Notes: generated by a model from the sequence alone, not told the origin. 64,000 nucleotides of DNA from Betaproteobacteria bacterium (GCA_016709965.1 JADJLT010000006.1:806001-870000); one strand, 5' to 3'. Counted from the first letter of the stretch, positions 9,266 through 18,392 are shown. Numbers and translations: made by a program.

Positions 9266-9799
9266 TCAGCGCGGCTTGAACTGGTGGATTTTCGGCACCG
9301 AGCGATGTGCGCCGTGGCCGGGGTTGTGCAGGTCGGCTGGCTCATCATCGCCATGATGATGGCCGCCGTGCGCACCATAAGCGCCGGACTCCGGCTGGAA
9401 CGGGGCTTCGGTTTCGCCGACCGTGCAACCCAGCCCGCGTACCATCTCGGCTAGCACGTGGTCGGTCTGGAAACGCAGTTTGCCGCCGTTTTGAGTTGGC
9501 AGAATCTGCACCGGCACATGCCGGTTGCCGAGGTGGTAGGCAGCGCGGGCGAAAAGCAGTGGGCCTTCGGCGACGGCCTCGATGAGTTTTTCCGGCGCGG
9601 CGAGAATTTCGACGACGGCCGACCCGTCTTCGGCTGCCAGCTTGTCGCCACCTTGCAGATGATCGCCGCGTTCGAGGAAGATGCCAGCCTCAAGTCCGGA
9701 GGCCAGCGTGACCTTGAGGCGGCTGCGCTTGCGTTCGTCGTAGGCGAGCGCCACCGAGTCGGTGGCGGGGGCGATAATGCGTTGATTGAGGATCAGCAT
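9266..9799 (-). CDS. ureE: Urease nickel metallochaperone UreE
   Basis: Nickel chaperone of 177 aa that passes Ni2+ to the UreG-containing maturation complex. It begins MLILNQRI, has the GDHLQGGDKL and AYHLGNRHVPVQI segments (the second holds the conserved metal-site histidine), and ends in a histidine-rich tail (AHGGHHHGDDEPADLHNPGH) typical of nickel-storing UreE proteins. It follows the GIY-YIG gene by 2 bp and precedes ynfA. Confidence 0.93.
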   Translation of the reverse strand: MLILNQRIIAPATDSVALAYDERKRSRLKVTLASGLEAGIFLERGDHLQGGDKLAAEDGSAVVEILAAPEKLIEAVAEGPLLFARAAYHLGNRHVPVQILPTQNGGKLRFQTDHVLAEMVRGLGCTVGETEAPFQPESGAYGAHGGHHHGDDEPADLHNPGHGAHRSVPKIHQFKPR

Positions 9800-9801
9800 G
9801 G

Positions 9802-10527
9802 TCAGATATTGGCGTATCGAAACGGATTTTGACCGCTAGGCCCGACCGAGAAGCCGATATACATATTCCTGATTGACTCTGGTGCCACTTGTCCTTTGAA
9901 CTCCCAGCGGCCAAATACATTGACCGTGGGCGCCTCTCTTGTGGAGTAAGGCATGGTTCCAGCGGGGAACCAGGCCTCAACCTGATATACCTCTCGTACC
10001 ACTCCCTGATACACAGCAAAGGCAAACTCGACTTCGTCCCGCTTGGTGCCAATTTTCCATACGCCGCGCGTCGCTTCGTACAACTCTTGAGAGGACATGT
10101 CGCTCCGGAAAAGTTTGTTGATAGTAAACAACACAGCTTTATGTACAACCTCAACAGGCTTGGCTGTCAGCATCGCAATGATTTCCTTTGAATCGATTCG
10201 ACCAAACGAACGACTATGTAGGCCGGAAACTCGGTTGGTCAGTTGTTGTTTTCCGATTAGGTCAATTGAAGACGCTTCAACCAAGGCTGCTTCAGCATCT
10301 GTCAAACCGTAGCGCAAAATATCAATCTTGGGTTCTATACCAGCATTTCTCAGCTCGCGAATTTTCTGTACCTTTTCTGTCTCGGTACTTTCTTCGAGAT
10401 GAGCAAAGGCACGATTGCCAACGCCTTTCCCGATATAAAACGGTGTGTTGGTTCGGGGATCGATATACACGTAGACATAAGAACCGAGAACGGCAGCAAC
10501 CTCTGGAGAAAAGCCCATGAATGCCAC
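9802..10527 (-). CDS. GIY-YIG (LEM-3-like) domain protein inserted in the urease operon
   Basis: Protein of 241 aa. The N-terminal domain has the GIY-YIG nuclease core: YVYVYID in place of GIY, then FYIGKG and GNRAFAHL with the catalytic-type arginine. The C-terminal part (RWEFKGQ...GPSGQNPFRYANI) matches the extension seen in LEM-3-like GIY-YIG proteins of bacteria. The start is a GTG at 10527 or an ATG at 10518. Base composition is visibly more AT-rich than ureC and ureE on either side, and the gene fits exactly between their stop and start (5 and 2 bp), suggesting a transferred gene that kept the operon intact. Nuclease activity and a defence role are inference. Confidence 0.75.
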   Translation of the reverse strand: MAFMGFSPEVAAVLGSYVYVYIDPRTNTPFYIGKGVGNRAFAHLEESTETEKVQKIRELRNAGIEPKIDILRYGLTDAEAALVEASSIDLIGKQQLTNRVSGLHSRSFGRIDSKEIIAMLTAKPVEVVHKAVLFTINKLFRSDMSSQELYEATRGVWKIGTKRDEVEFAFAVYQGVVREVYQVEAWFPAGTMPYSTREAPTVNVFGRWEFKGQVAPESIRNMYIGFSVGPSGQNPFRYANI

Positions 10528-10532
10528 GTTAA

Positions 10533-12239
10533 TCAGAACAGGAAATAACGCTGGGCCAGTGGCAATTCGGTCGCCGGTTCGCAGACCAGATGCACGCCAT
10601 CGGCCTTGACGACATAGGTTTCGGGATCAACGGTGATTTCCGGCGTCGCACCGTTGTGCACCATGTCGGACTTCTTGACCGTACGCGTGCCGGAGACGGC
10701 GATCAGCGGTTTTTGCAGATTTAGCGCGTGGACCGCAGGATTCTTCAGCGCCGCCTGCGAAACAAAGGTCACCGAGGTCTTCAAAGCCTTGCCGAAGCTG
10801 CCGAACATCGGTCGGTAATGCACCGGCTGCGGCGTCGGAATCGACGCGTTGGGATCGCCCATCGCAGCGGCGGCGATCATGCCACCTTTGAGAATCAACG
10901 ACGGCTTGACGCCGAAGAAGGCCGGTTTCCACAGCACCAGGTCGGCCAGCTTGCCAACTTCGATGGAGCCGACGGTGTGGGCAATACCGTGGGTCAACGC
11001 CGGGTTGATGGTGTATTTGGCGATGTAACGTTTGACGCGGAAGTTGTCGTTTCTTGCCGTATCTTCGGGCAGCGCACCGCGCTGCAGCTTCATCTTGTGC
11101 GCCGCCTGCCAGGTGCGGATGATCACCTCGCCGACGCGGCCCATGGCCTGCGAGTCGGAACTCATCATCGAGAAGACACCCATGTCGTGCAGGATGTCCT
11201 CGGCAGCAATCGTCTCGCGACGGATGCGGCTTTCGGCGAAGGCGACGTCCTCGGCGATGCTGGCATCGAGGTGATGGCAAACCATCAGCATGTCGAGATG
11301 CTCGTCGATGGTGTTCACCGTGTAGGGCATGGTCGGATTGGTCGAACTGGGCAGTACATTGGCCAGACTGGTCGCCTTGATGATGTCCGGCGCGTGGCCG
11401 CCGCCGGCACCTTCGGTGTGGAAGGTGTGGATGGTGCGGCCCTTGAAGGCGCCCAGCGTTGCTTCGACAAAGCCGGATTCGTTGAGGGTGTCGGTGTGGA
11501 TGGCGACCTGCACGTCCATCTCGTCGGCCACCGTCAGGCAGCAGTCGATGGCGGCTGGCGTCGTGCCCCAGTCTTCGTGTAGCTTGAGGCCCATGGCGCC
11601 GGCCTCGACCTGCTCGCGCAGGGCTTCCGGCAGGCTGGCGTTGCCCTTGCCGAGAAAGCCGAGGTTCATTGGGAAAGCCTCGGCCGCTTCAAGCATGCGG
11701 TGAATGTGCCAGGGCCCCGGCGTACAGGTCGTGGCGTAGGTGCCGGTGGCCGGGCCAGTACCGCCGCCGAGCATGGTAGTGACGCCGGAATACAGTGCCT
11801 CGTCGATCTGCTGCGGGCAGATGAAATGAATATGGCTGTCGATGCCGCCGGCCGTGACGATCATGCCTTCGCCGGCAATAACCTCGGTGCCGGGGCCGAT
11901 GACGATGGTGACGCCGGGCTGGATGTCCGGGTTGCCCGCCTTGCCGATGGCGGCAATACGGCCGTCCTTGAGGCCAATGTCGGCCTTGATGATGCCGGTT
12001 ACGGCGTCGACGATCAGGGCGTTGGTGATCACGGTGTCAACGGTCTCGGCCGAGACGCGCTGGCCCTGGCCCATGCCGTCGCGGATGACCTTGCCGCCGC
12101 CGAATTTAACTTCCTCGCCGTAGATCGTGTAGTCCTTCTCGACTTCGATGATCAGCTCGGTATCGGCCAGCCGCAGGCGGTCGCCGGTGGTCGGGCCGAA
12201 CATTTCGGCATAAGCCTGACGGGTGATTTTTGTGCTCAT
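10533..12239 (-). CDS. ureC: Urease alpha (catalytic) subunit UreC
   Basis: Catalytic subunit of 568 aa hydrolysing urea to ammonia and carbamate at a binuclear Ni site. Active-site elements are intact: HIHFICPQQ (two Ni ligands), GLKLHEDWG with the carbamylated lysine about K219, AIHTDTLNE, FHTEGAGGGHAPD, the flap MVCHHLD and SSDSQAMGR. Start at the ATG 12239, which overlaps the ureB stop by one base (TGATG), indicating translational coupling; a GTG one codon upstream is less likely. Length is normal. Confidence 0.97.
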   Translation of the reverse strand: MSTKITRQAYAEMFGPTTGDRLRLADTELIIEVEKDYTIYGEEVKFGGGKVIRDGMGQGQRVSAETVDTVITNALIVDAVTGIIKADIGLKDGRIAAIGKAGNPDIQPGVTIVIGPGTEVIAGEGMIVTAGGIDSHIHFICPQQIDEALYSGVTTMLGGGTGPATGTYATTCTPGPWHIHRMLEAAEAFPMNLGFLGKGNASLPEALREQVEAGAMGLKLHEDWGTTPAAIDCCLTVADEMDVQVAIHTDTLNESGFVEATLGAFKGRTIHTFHTEGAGGGHAPDIIKATSLANVLPSSTNPTMPYTVNTIDEHLDMLMVCHHLDASIAEDVAFAESRIRRETIAAEDILHDMGVFSMMSSDSQAMGRVGEVIIRTWQAAHKMKLQRGALPEDTARNDNFRVKRYIAKYTINPALTHGIAHTVGSIEVGKLADLVLWKPAFFGVKPSLILKGGMIAAAAMGDPNASIPTPQPVHYRPMFGSFGKALKTSVTFVSQAALKNPAVHALNLQKPLIAVSGTRTVKKSDMVHNGATPEITVDPETYVVKADGVHLVCEPATELPLAQRYFLF

Positions 12240-12544
12240 CACAGTGCTCCCTGAACGAGGCCGCGGAAACCGTAGACCTTCTTGTCACCGGCCAAGGCTA
12301 CCAATTGCACGGTCCGCGTCTGGCCCGGCTCGAAGCGCACGGCAGTGCCGGCGGCGATGTCGAGACGGAAGCCGCGCGCCGCTTCGCGATCAAAGTTCAG
12401 CCCGGCATTGGTTTCGTAAAAGTGATAGTGCGAGCCGACCTGGATCGGCCGGTCACCGGTGTTGGCGACGACCAGCGTGATCGTCGGGCGGCCGGCGTTA
12501 AGTTCGAGTTCGCCGGGTTCGGCGAGGAGTTCTCCGGGGATCAT
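12239..12544 (-). CDS. ureB: Urease beta subunit UreB
   Basis: Structural subunit of 101 aa that begins MIPGELL and carries the typical VGSHYHFYETN and RLDIAAGTAVRFEPGQ segments. It assembles with UreA and UreC in the (ABC)3 cytoplasmic enzyme. Its stop overlaps ureC. Upstream, 170 bp containing an inverted-repeat element separate it from ureA, an unusually long gap for this operon. Confidence 0.95.
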   Translation of the reverse strand: MIPGELLAEPGELELNAGRPTITLVVANTGDRPIQVGSHYHFYETNAGLNFDREAARGFRLDIAAGTAVRFEPGQTRTVQLVALAGDKKVYGFRGLVQGAL

Positions 12545-12602
12545 GGGCGCTCCAGATAGAGGGTGTTGAAATGTTTGCAGCTCGCGATGACCGTGCCGCA
12601 GG

Positions 12603-12700
12603 AAACCCCTCCCGGCCTCCCCTTTTCAGGGGAGGAGCACTGCAGCTCCCGTCGCTCGACGGTCACTGCCCCCTGACAAGGGGGGCTGGGGGGGTTTAGG
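12603..12700. repeat. MITE-like inverted-repeat element between ureA and ureB
   Basis: About 98 bp with complementary ends: AAACCCCTCCCGGCCTCCCC on one side and GGGGGGCTGGGGGGGTTT on the other. The inner parts TTTTCAGGGGAGG and CCCCCTGACAAGG pair with the opposite arms. It contains no reading frame. As RNA it would fold into a strong hairpin inside the urease transcript and could alter the UreA:UreB-C ratio by processing or partial termination. Similar C-rich elements occur in betaproteobacterial intergenic regions as far as I recall. Confidence 0.6.
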
Positions 12701-12714
12701 GTAATCATGCGCGA

Positions 12715-13017
12715 TTAAACAATCGGGTTATGTACAGTGACCAGCTTGGTGCCGTCCGGGAAGGTGGCTTCAACCTGGATTTCCGGGATCAGCTCGGCGA
12801 TGCCGTCCATGACGTCAGCGCGGTTCAGCACCTGCGTGCCTTCGTGCATCAGATCGGCAACCGTCTTGCCTTCGCGGGCGCCTTCCATGATGGCGCAGGT
12901 GATCAGTGCCACGGCTTCCGGGTAGTTCAGCTTCAGGCCCTTGGCCTTGCGCCGCTCGGCGAGCAGGCCGGCGGTGAAAATGAGCAGCTTGTCTTTTTCG
13001 CGGGGTGTCAGTTCCAT
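12715..13017 (-). CDS. ureA: Urease gamma subunit UreA
   Basis: Small structural subunit of 100 aa: MELTPREKDKLLIFTAGLLA, LNYPEAVALI and the C-terminal TLVTVHNPI are family constants. It lies 9 bp after ureD and is followed by the repeat-containing gap before ureB. Confidence 0.95.
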   Translation of the reverse strand: MELTPREKDKLLIFTAGLLAERRKAKGLKLNYPEAVALITCAIMEGAREGKTVADLMHEGTQVLNRADVMDGIAELIPEIQVEATFPDGTKLVTVHNPIV

Positions 13018-13026
13018 GAAGACTCC

Positions 13027-13920
13027 TCAGGTATTCCAGATTCGGGGGATAACGGCCGGACGACCGCGCCCCGGCGGAAGTCCCTTTAGGGGACAGCAAA
13101 CCGGACGCAGGATCGCCCAAAGGTTGGAGAACCACAAGCGGGCAGCCTCGCTGCTGTGGCCAAGATAGCGGGCGACAAGGATGCCGGGCAAGGCGCTCAG
13201 TCCATGATTTGCAGCATCGGCTGGGGCTATCTGACGACATGCTTCGAGCAAGCTCGCCGCCTGCTGCGGCAATTCGGGAAAAGTGCACAGCAAGGTGCCG
13301 CACACTGTGGCGCCAGCCCAGCCGGCCGGGCTGGCCAGCATGGCGTCGTTGCCGTCGAAACCACCACGTTCGAGCCAAATTGGCGCATTGCCACGGTCAA
13401 CCCGAAAAAACAGGTCAAAACGACCATTTCCAAAACGTTCGCCAGCAGCGGAGCGACCAAGGCAGAGGATGTCCCAGCCAATATAGCGACTGTCTGCCGC
13501 CAGAGAAACGCGGGTTTCCATACGTGCCCGGGCGCCGTCGAAAATAATGGTTTCTTGCGGCAGCCATTCGAGGGTCGCGCCTTCGGCTACCGTGAAAGCG
13601 ATGCACTGCGAAGCCTCGGCACCGCCGCTGCGATACCACTTGCCGGCGCCCGGCGTTGTTAGCTGGGCATGAGCGCCAGCGCCAATATCAGCCGTAATCG
13701 CCAGATGATCGCCGCCGGCAATGCCGGATGGCGGGTGCAGCACAATGGCCTGACACACCGCATCGCCCTCCGGGTACAGCGCTTTTTGCACGCGCAGCGG
13801 GCCGCGATGACGGTTTTCACGCAGCACTGACCGCTCGCCGGCAAGGGCAAAGCCAAGATGCAACTCGGCGTGCCAGCTGGGCGAATGCTCCGGCAGCGAT
13901 ACGGGAAGGCGCGAGGTCAT
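13027..13920 (-). CDS. ureD: Urease accessory protein UreD
   Basis: Urease maturation scaffold of 297 aa, first gene of the operon. Family segments: LHPPSGIAGGDHLAI, TTPGAGKWYRS, LEWLPQETIIFDGA and RYLGHSSEAARLW. I start at the ATG 13920, where the usual UreD N-terminus begins; the frame runs about 100 bp further upstream but that part is unlike the family and overlaps the likely promoter. Residues encoding DLFFRVDRGNAPIW are specified by DNA 21/24 identical by eye to the dispersed CCGGTTGACCGCGG element, although the protein aligns with UreD without a gap, so the element would have replaced rather than lengthened the coding sequence. Confidence 0.92.
   Translation of the reverse strand: MTSRLPVSLPEHSPSWHAELHLGFALAGERSVLRENRHRGPLRVQKALYPEGDAVCQAIVLHPPSGIAGGDHLAITADIGAGAHAQLTTPGAGKWYRSGGAEASQCIAFTVAEGATLEWLPQETIIFDGARARMETRVSLAADSRYIGWDILCLGRSAAGERFGNGRFDLFFRVDRGNAPIWLERGGFDGNDAMLASPAGWAGATVCGTLLCTFPELPQQAASLLEACRQIAPADAANHGLSALPGILVARYLGHSSEAARLWFSNLWAILRPVCCPLKGLPPGRGRPAVIPRIWNT
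13387..13431 (+). repeat. Dispersed CGGTCAACCGG element overlapping ureD coding sequence
   Basis: ATTGCCACGGTCAACCCGAA followed by AAAACAGGTC resembles the intergenic copies (ATTCCCACGGTCAACCGGAA). It lies antisense to and wholly within ureD. Similarity in the distal half is weak. Confidence 0.45.
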
Positions 13921-13950
13921 GCCAGGATTATCCGGGAAAGCAGAGGTGGC

Positions 13951-13976
13951 GGGGAATACGCAGGAATGCGCAGAGG
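13951..13976 (-). promoter_or_regulatory. Possible urease control site resembling the urtA/urtB boxes
   Basis: The plus strand shows AATACG, six bases, then TGCGCAG. The urtA and urtB upstream boxes have AATACG-N6-TGCGTAG in the same orientation relative to their genes. Here it is only about 35 bp from the ureD start, nearer than in the other two, so this is a tentative match. Confidence 0.3.
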
Positions 13977-14110
13977 GCGTTAAGCTGGCAAGAAGACAAG
14001 CGTTGCATGGTCGGAATTTCAAAGATCAGCCATTCTGGTGAATGCTTCAGAATAGCGACCTGTCATTATAGTAGACTCATCCACCACACTTTTCGTACTC
14101 GTTCCCCTGA

Positions 14111-16153
14111 ATGAAACCGCTAAACATCCTGCTGGCCGATGACACAAAATCCGTGGGGCAATTTGTCTCCGAATACTTGCGTGATGCCGGACACCATGTC
14201 ACTTACGTAGAGTCAGGCGAAGAAGCAATCATCGCCTACAAGCGCCAGCAATTCGATCTCGTATTGATGGACGTCGTCATGCCAGGCATCGGTGGCTTGG
14301 AGGCCGTGAAACGGATCAAGGCCATTCCAAGCGCAATCTGGGTTCCGATCATCGTTATCACCGGCCTGGATGCAGAGGAAGATATCCTTGGCGGGTTCTT
14401 GGCCGGTGCCGATGATTACATGGTAAAGCCGATCAAGCCGCTGATCCTGGACATTCGCATCCGGGCGATGATGCGGATTGCTGCGATTCAGCGTTCCTCC
14501 ACGGCGGTTATCGACAATGTCATCGAAGGCATCATCCAGATTAACGACGCTGGAAAAATTGGTCGTTTCAACAAAGCAGCGGAATCCATCTTTGGTTATA
14601 CCGAGGACGAAGTGCTGGGCAAGAACGTCAACATGCTGATGCCGCCGCCGTATAAGGCCGAGCACGATGACTATCTCGCCCACTACTCGGCGACTCGCCA
14701 GGCAAAGGTTATCGGCATCGGACGCATCGTCACCGGCCTGCGAAAAAATGGTGGAACCTTCCCGATGCACCTCGGTGTTACCGAGGCTGCCTCGCCAGAA
14801 GGCAAATTCTTTGTCGGTCTTGTTCGTGATATTTCCGAACAAGAAGCCGCACGCGCCAATGCCGAGGCGTCGGCGCAGCTGATTGCTGAGCGGGAGCGAT
14901 TTATCCGCGGTATTACCAATGCCATCCCCGGCATGGTTGCCTATTGGGACGCCACCTTGCGCTGCCGTTTTGCCAACAATCGCTACCTTGAGTGGTTCGG
15001 CAAATTGCCAGAGGAGCTCATTGACGTCGTGACACTCCGGGAGTTGCTAGGCGAGAAACTGTTTGCGCTGAACGAACCCCATATTCAAGGGGCCTTGGCT
15101 GGTGTCAATCAACAGTTCGCTCGCATCATGACCAAGCCGGATGGAACGGTTGGTCACACTTGGGCAGCCTATGTTCCTGACCTTGATAGCGCTGGGGTGG
15201 TCGTCGGGTTTTTCGTCCTGGTCACTGACGTGACGCCGCTCAAGGAAGCAGAAGCGGCGCTGGAACTGGCCGCCAGCGTCTACAGAAGCACCGACGACGG
15301 CATTACGGTGACCGATGCTCATGGAACAATCCTCTCGGTCAATCCTGCATTTACCAGGATCACCGGCTACTCCGCGGAGGAAGTCCTCGGGGAGAACCCC
15401 CGCCTTCTCAAGTCGAATCGGCACGACAAGGCTTTCTATGCTGCCATGTGGCAAGACATAAACGCTAAAGGTCGTTGGGAGGGAGAGTTGTGGAATCGGC
15501 GCAAGAACGGGGACGTTTATCCTGAGCGAATGGTTATCACCGCCATTTTTGACGCCGCGGGCGCAGCTCATCGCTATGTGGCTGTGTTCAATGACATTAC
15601 TGCCCTTTGGCGAAAAGACGAGCATGTAAGGCACCTGGCCTTTCATGATGCATTGACCGACCTGCCAAATCGTACCTTGCTGCTGGAGCGGCTTGACCGT
15701 CAGATAGCGATGTCCACGCGTGAGCACCGCGAACTGGCTGTCATGTTTCTTGATCTTGATGGATTCAAACCCGTCAACGACACGCTGGGCCACGAAGTCG
15801 GCGACGATGTATTGAAGGTGGTGGCACAAAGGCTCTTGACCGTAGTACGGCAAACAGACACGGTAGCCCGTCTGGGCGGCGATGAGTTTGTAATAATCCT
15901 CGACAACCCCATGAATCGGGACGAGGTCGCCCATATCGCCAGCCGTATCCTTGCCACCGTCAATGAACCCATGAGCCTTCGAGGCAAGACCGCGCAGGTG
16001 GGTACGTCAATCGGAATTGCCATGTTCCCCGCTGACGGAGAAACACCCGCTGACCTGATCAAGAACGCCGATACTGCCATGTACGCGGCAAAGGTTGCAG
16101 GCAAGAAAAATTATCGATTTTTTGACGTGACGAGAGCTGTCCATTTTGGCTAA
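14111..16153 (+). CDS. REC-PAS-PAS-PAS-GGDEF diguanylate cyclase
   Basis: Protein of 680 aa with no membrane segment. Receiver domain about 1-120 (acceptor aspartate in LVLMDVVMPG); three PAS domains about 128-255, 265-380 and 385-500, the first with the FixL-like NKAAESIFGYTEDEVLGKNV; GGDEF domain about 515-675. The active site RLGGDEF is intact and is preceded by RQTD five residues upstream, an intact inhibitory I-site, so it should make c-di-GMP and be product-inhibited. It is divergent from ureD with a 190 bp shared upstream region. No kinase is adjacent on the same strand; phosphorylation could come from the numerous kinases nearby. Signal unknown. Confidence 0.88.
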   Translation: MKPLNILLADDTKSVGQFVSEYLRDAGHHVTYVESGEEAIIAYKRQQFDLVLMDVVMPGIGGLEAVKRIKAIPSAIWVPIIVITGLDAEEDILGGFLAGADDYMVKPIKPLILDIRIRAMMRIAAIQRSSTAVIDNVIEGIIQINDAGKIGRFNKAAESIFGYTEDEVLGKNVNMLMPPPYKAEHDDYLAHYSATRQAKVIGIGRIVTGLRKNGGTFPMHLGVTEAASPEGKFFVGLVRDISEQEAARANAEASAQLIAERERFIRGITNAIPGMVAYWDATLRCRFANNRYLEWFGKLPEELIDVVTLRELLGEKLFALNEPHIQGALAGVNQQFARIMTKPDGTVGHTWAAYVPDLDSAGVVVGFFVLVTDVTPLKEAEAALELAASVYRSTDDGITVTDAHGTILSVNPAFTRITGYSAEEVLGENPRLLKSNRHDKAFYAAMWQDINAKGRWEGELWNRRKNGDVYPERMVITAIFDAAGAAHRYVAVFNDITALWRKDEHVRHLAFHDALTDLPNRTLLLERLDRQIAMSTREHRELAVMFLDLDGFKPVNDTLGHEVGDDVLKVVAQRLLTVVRQTDTVARLGGDEFVIILDNPMNRDEVAHIASRILATVNEPMSLRGKTAQVGTSIGIAMFPADGETPADLIKNADTAMYAAKVAGKKNYRFFDVTRAVHFG

Positions 16154-16492
16154 ACGGCCAGCGTTTCTCTGACGCCATCCTGCGGCATCGTTTAACCCCC
16201 GCTAACGGAAAGTGGTCGCTGCGCGTCAGCGTAATCCGGTTGCTGCGGTCAACCGGAAAAAATGCCGGAAATTGAAATATTCATGGCGGCCACGACAGGC
16301 TTTGCTGTGGGTCGTCAGCCTCTGTGCCTGTCGCTGAGATCGCAGATATTTTCTAAAACTGACGAATCGAGATCGTCGCAAAGCCGCGCCGGATTCGGCT
16401 ATGCCCATGCCAATGGACTCATGTCATGAATTAGCCGATTGTTGGTACGGTACATGCTATTTAATTCCGGTTGCCCACTGCAAGGATATGGC
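16154..16492. other. Spacer between the diguanylate cyclase and glutaminase genes
   Basis: About 340 bp without a gene. It holds one copy of the dispersed repeat (16239-16288) and, after it, a GC-rich stretch with partial dyad symmetry (CACGACAGGC / GTGGGTCGTC). No confident promoter could be read. Confidence 0.5.
16239..16288 (+). repeat. Dispersed CGGTCAACCGG element
   Basis: Good copy: TTGCTGCGGTCAACCGGAAA, then TGCCGGAAATTGAAA and the distal TTCATGGCGG. Confidence 0.75.
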
Positions 16493-18316
16493 ATGCAATC
16501 GCCGATACAGGCTTATCTCGACAGTCTCCATGCGCGACTTGCTTCAAATCAGGATGGCGCGCTGGCGAATTACATTCCCGAACTGAGCAAGGCTGACCCG
16601 TCGTGGTTCAGCATTTCGCTGGTCACCATGGACGGCGTGGTCTATTCGACGGGGGATTCGGACCAGAAATTCACGATTCAGTCGATCTCCAAACCCTTTG
16701 TCTTCGCCACGGCGCTGGCCGATCGCGGGGTCGAATTGGTGACCAGCAAGGTGGGCGTTGAGCCGAGCGGAGACGCGTTCAATTCGATCAGCCTGAATCC
16801 CAAAACTGGTGCGCCGCTGAATCCCATGATCAATGCTGGTGCAATCGCAACAGCCAGTCTGGTTTCCGGGGCAACGCCGGAAGCGCAGTGGGAGAGGATT
16901 CAAACCTCCATGAGCGCTTTCGTTGGCCGGGATTTATCCCTCGATGAGGATGTTTATCGCTCGGAGAGCGATACGGGTTTTCGCAACCGGGCGATTGCAT
17001 GGATGCTGAAGAATTTCGGGATCATCGATGGCGAACCCATGGCGTCGCTGGAGAACTATTTTCGCCAGTGCTCGCTGTTGGTTGACTGTCGTGATCTTGC
17101 CTTCATGGCCGCCACTCTGGCCAATGGCGGCATACACCCGGTGACCGGTCAGCGCGCCTTGCCGTCGGAGCACGTTGAGCGGGTATTGAGCGTCATGGCA
17201 ACCTGCGGCATGTACGATTTTGCCGGCAGTTGGTTGTACGAGGTGGGGATGCCGGCCAAGAGCGGTGTCGGTGGCGGCATTATCGCGGTGCTTCCCGGAA
17301 GGTTCGGGATCGGCATTTTTTCGCCGCTGCTTGATCCGAAAGGCAATAGCGTGCGTGGCATCGAAGTCTGCCGGCATCTCTCGCGTGATTTCGGGCTGCA
17401 TGTGTTCAATCGGGCCGGAGAGCCCAGCATGGCGCTGGGTCGGGTCTACACGGCAGCGCAGGCGCCGTCGAAGCGGCTGCCGGCGCCAGAGATGCGTGAC
17501 TACCTGAACGAGCATGCACACCGGATCAAGTATCTGTGCCTGCACGGCTATCTGGCGGTCGATGGCATCGAATACGTCATTCGCAGGATGATAGCCATGG
17601 TGGCAGATAGCGCCTGTTTCATTCTCGACATGCATCAGGTCGATGGCATCTCGGAAAGTGGTGCCCGCTTGCTCAACGACGTGCGCCTGCGATTTGCCAA
17701 GGACAATGTCGCTGTAGTCTTCTCCAGAATCCACGGTCGCCATGCGATCCAGCATTTCCTGAGCACGACCGCACCGAAGACTGATCGTGGCTACCTGAGT
17801 TTTGAAGACAATGATCTCGCGGTCGAATGGTGCGAGAACCATTTGCTGGGTGACTCCGTGGAGGATTTGGCCCGCCAGGTTGAACTGGCCGATTGCGCAA
17901 TGCTCAAGGGCTTGGCGCCAGAATTGCTGGCTTTGGTCGAGCAGGTTGCGATGCCCAGGCAGTTTTCGCATGGTGAAGCGATACTGACCGCTGGCGAGGC
18001 AGCGGATGGACGCGTCTTTTTTATCGAGAAAGGATGCGTCAGTATTCTGGTGCCCTTGGAGAATGGGGCCCATCAACGCATTTCCACGCTCGGACCCGGC
18101 ACAAATTTCGGTGAAATGGTGCTGCTCGGCCAGACGACACGCAGCGCTACCGTGGTGGCCGATTCCGATGTCAGTTGCCGGGTATTGGATGCTGGCGATC
18201 TGGATCACCTGGCGCACGATGCGCCGATGTTGCGAATTGCCCTGCTTGAAAATATTTCCCGTGACATGGCAGACAAACTGCGGCGTGCAACGCAGTGGAT
18301 CTCGGCGCTGGCCTGA
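16493..18316 (+). CDS. glsA: Glutaminase fused to STAS and cyclic-nucleotide-binding domains
   Basis: Protein of 607 aa. The glutaminase A domain about 1-310 (glutamine to glutamate plus ammonia) has the serine-lysine active site QSISKPF (S64, K67), MINAGAIA and the AKSGVGGGI segment. A STAS domain about 345-450 follows (ILDMHQVDGISESGARLL), then a cNMP-binding domain about 480-600 with the phosphate-binding cassette style FGEMVLLGQTTRSATVVA. Start chosen at ATG 16493, which has AAGGA at proper spacing; an upstream TTG lacks one. A stand-alone glutaminase is about 310 aa, so the fusion adds regulation: the STAS domain suggests partner binding and the cNMP domain response to cAMP or cGMP. A nucleotide cyclase gene follows about 1.2 kb downstream. 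Confidence 0.87.
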   Translation: MQSPIQAYLDSLHARLASNQDGALANYIPELSKADPSWFSISLVTMDGVVYSTGDSDQKFTIQSISKPFVFATALADRGVELVTSKVGVEPSGDAFNSISLNPKTGAPLNPMINAGAIATASLVSGATPEAQWERIQTSMSAFVGRDLSLDEDVYRSESDTGFRNRAIAWMLKNFGIIDGEPMASLENYFRQCSLLVDCRDLAFMAATLANGGIHPVTGQRALPSEHVERVLSVMATCGMYDFAGSWLYEVGMPAKSGVGGGIIAVLPGRFGIGIFSPLLDPKGNSVRGIEVCRHLSRDFGLHVFNRAGEPSMALGRVYTAAQAPSKRLPAPEMRDYLNEHAHRIKYLCLHGYLAVDGIEYVIRRMIAMVADSACFILDMHQVDGISESGARLLNDVRLRFAKDNVAVVFSRIHGRHAIQHFLSTTAPKTDRGYLSFEDNDLAVEWCENHLLGDSVEDLARQVELADCAMLKGLAPELLALVEQVAMPRQFSHGEAILTAGEAADGRVFFIEKGCVSILVPLENGAHQRISTLGPGTNFGEMVLLGQTTRSATVVADSDVSCRVLDAGDLDHLAHDAPMLRIALLENISRDMADKLRRATQWISALA

Positions 18317-18392
18317 CTGCTATTTAGGGGCTTTTTTTCGTGGCTGAAAGTAGTACCCTTCTTTTCTGTCGAACATTTTGTTGGAGAGCAAC

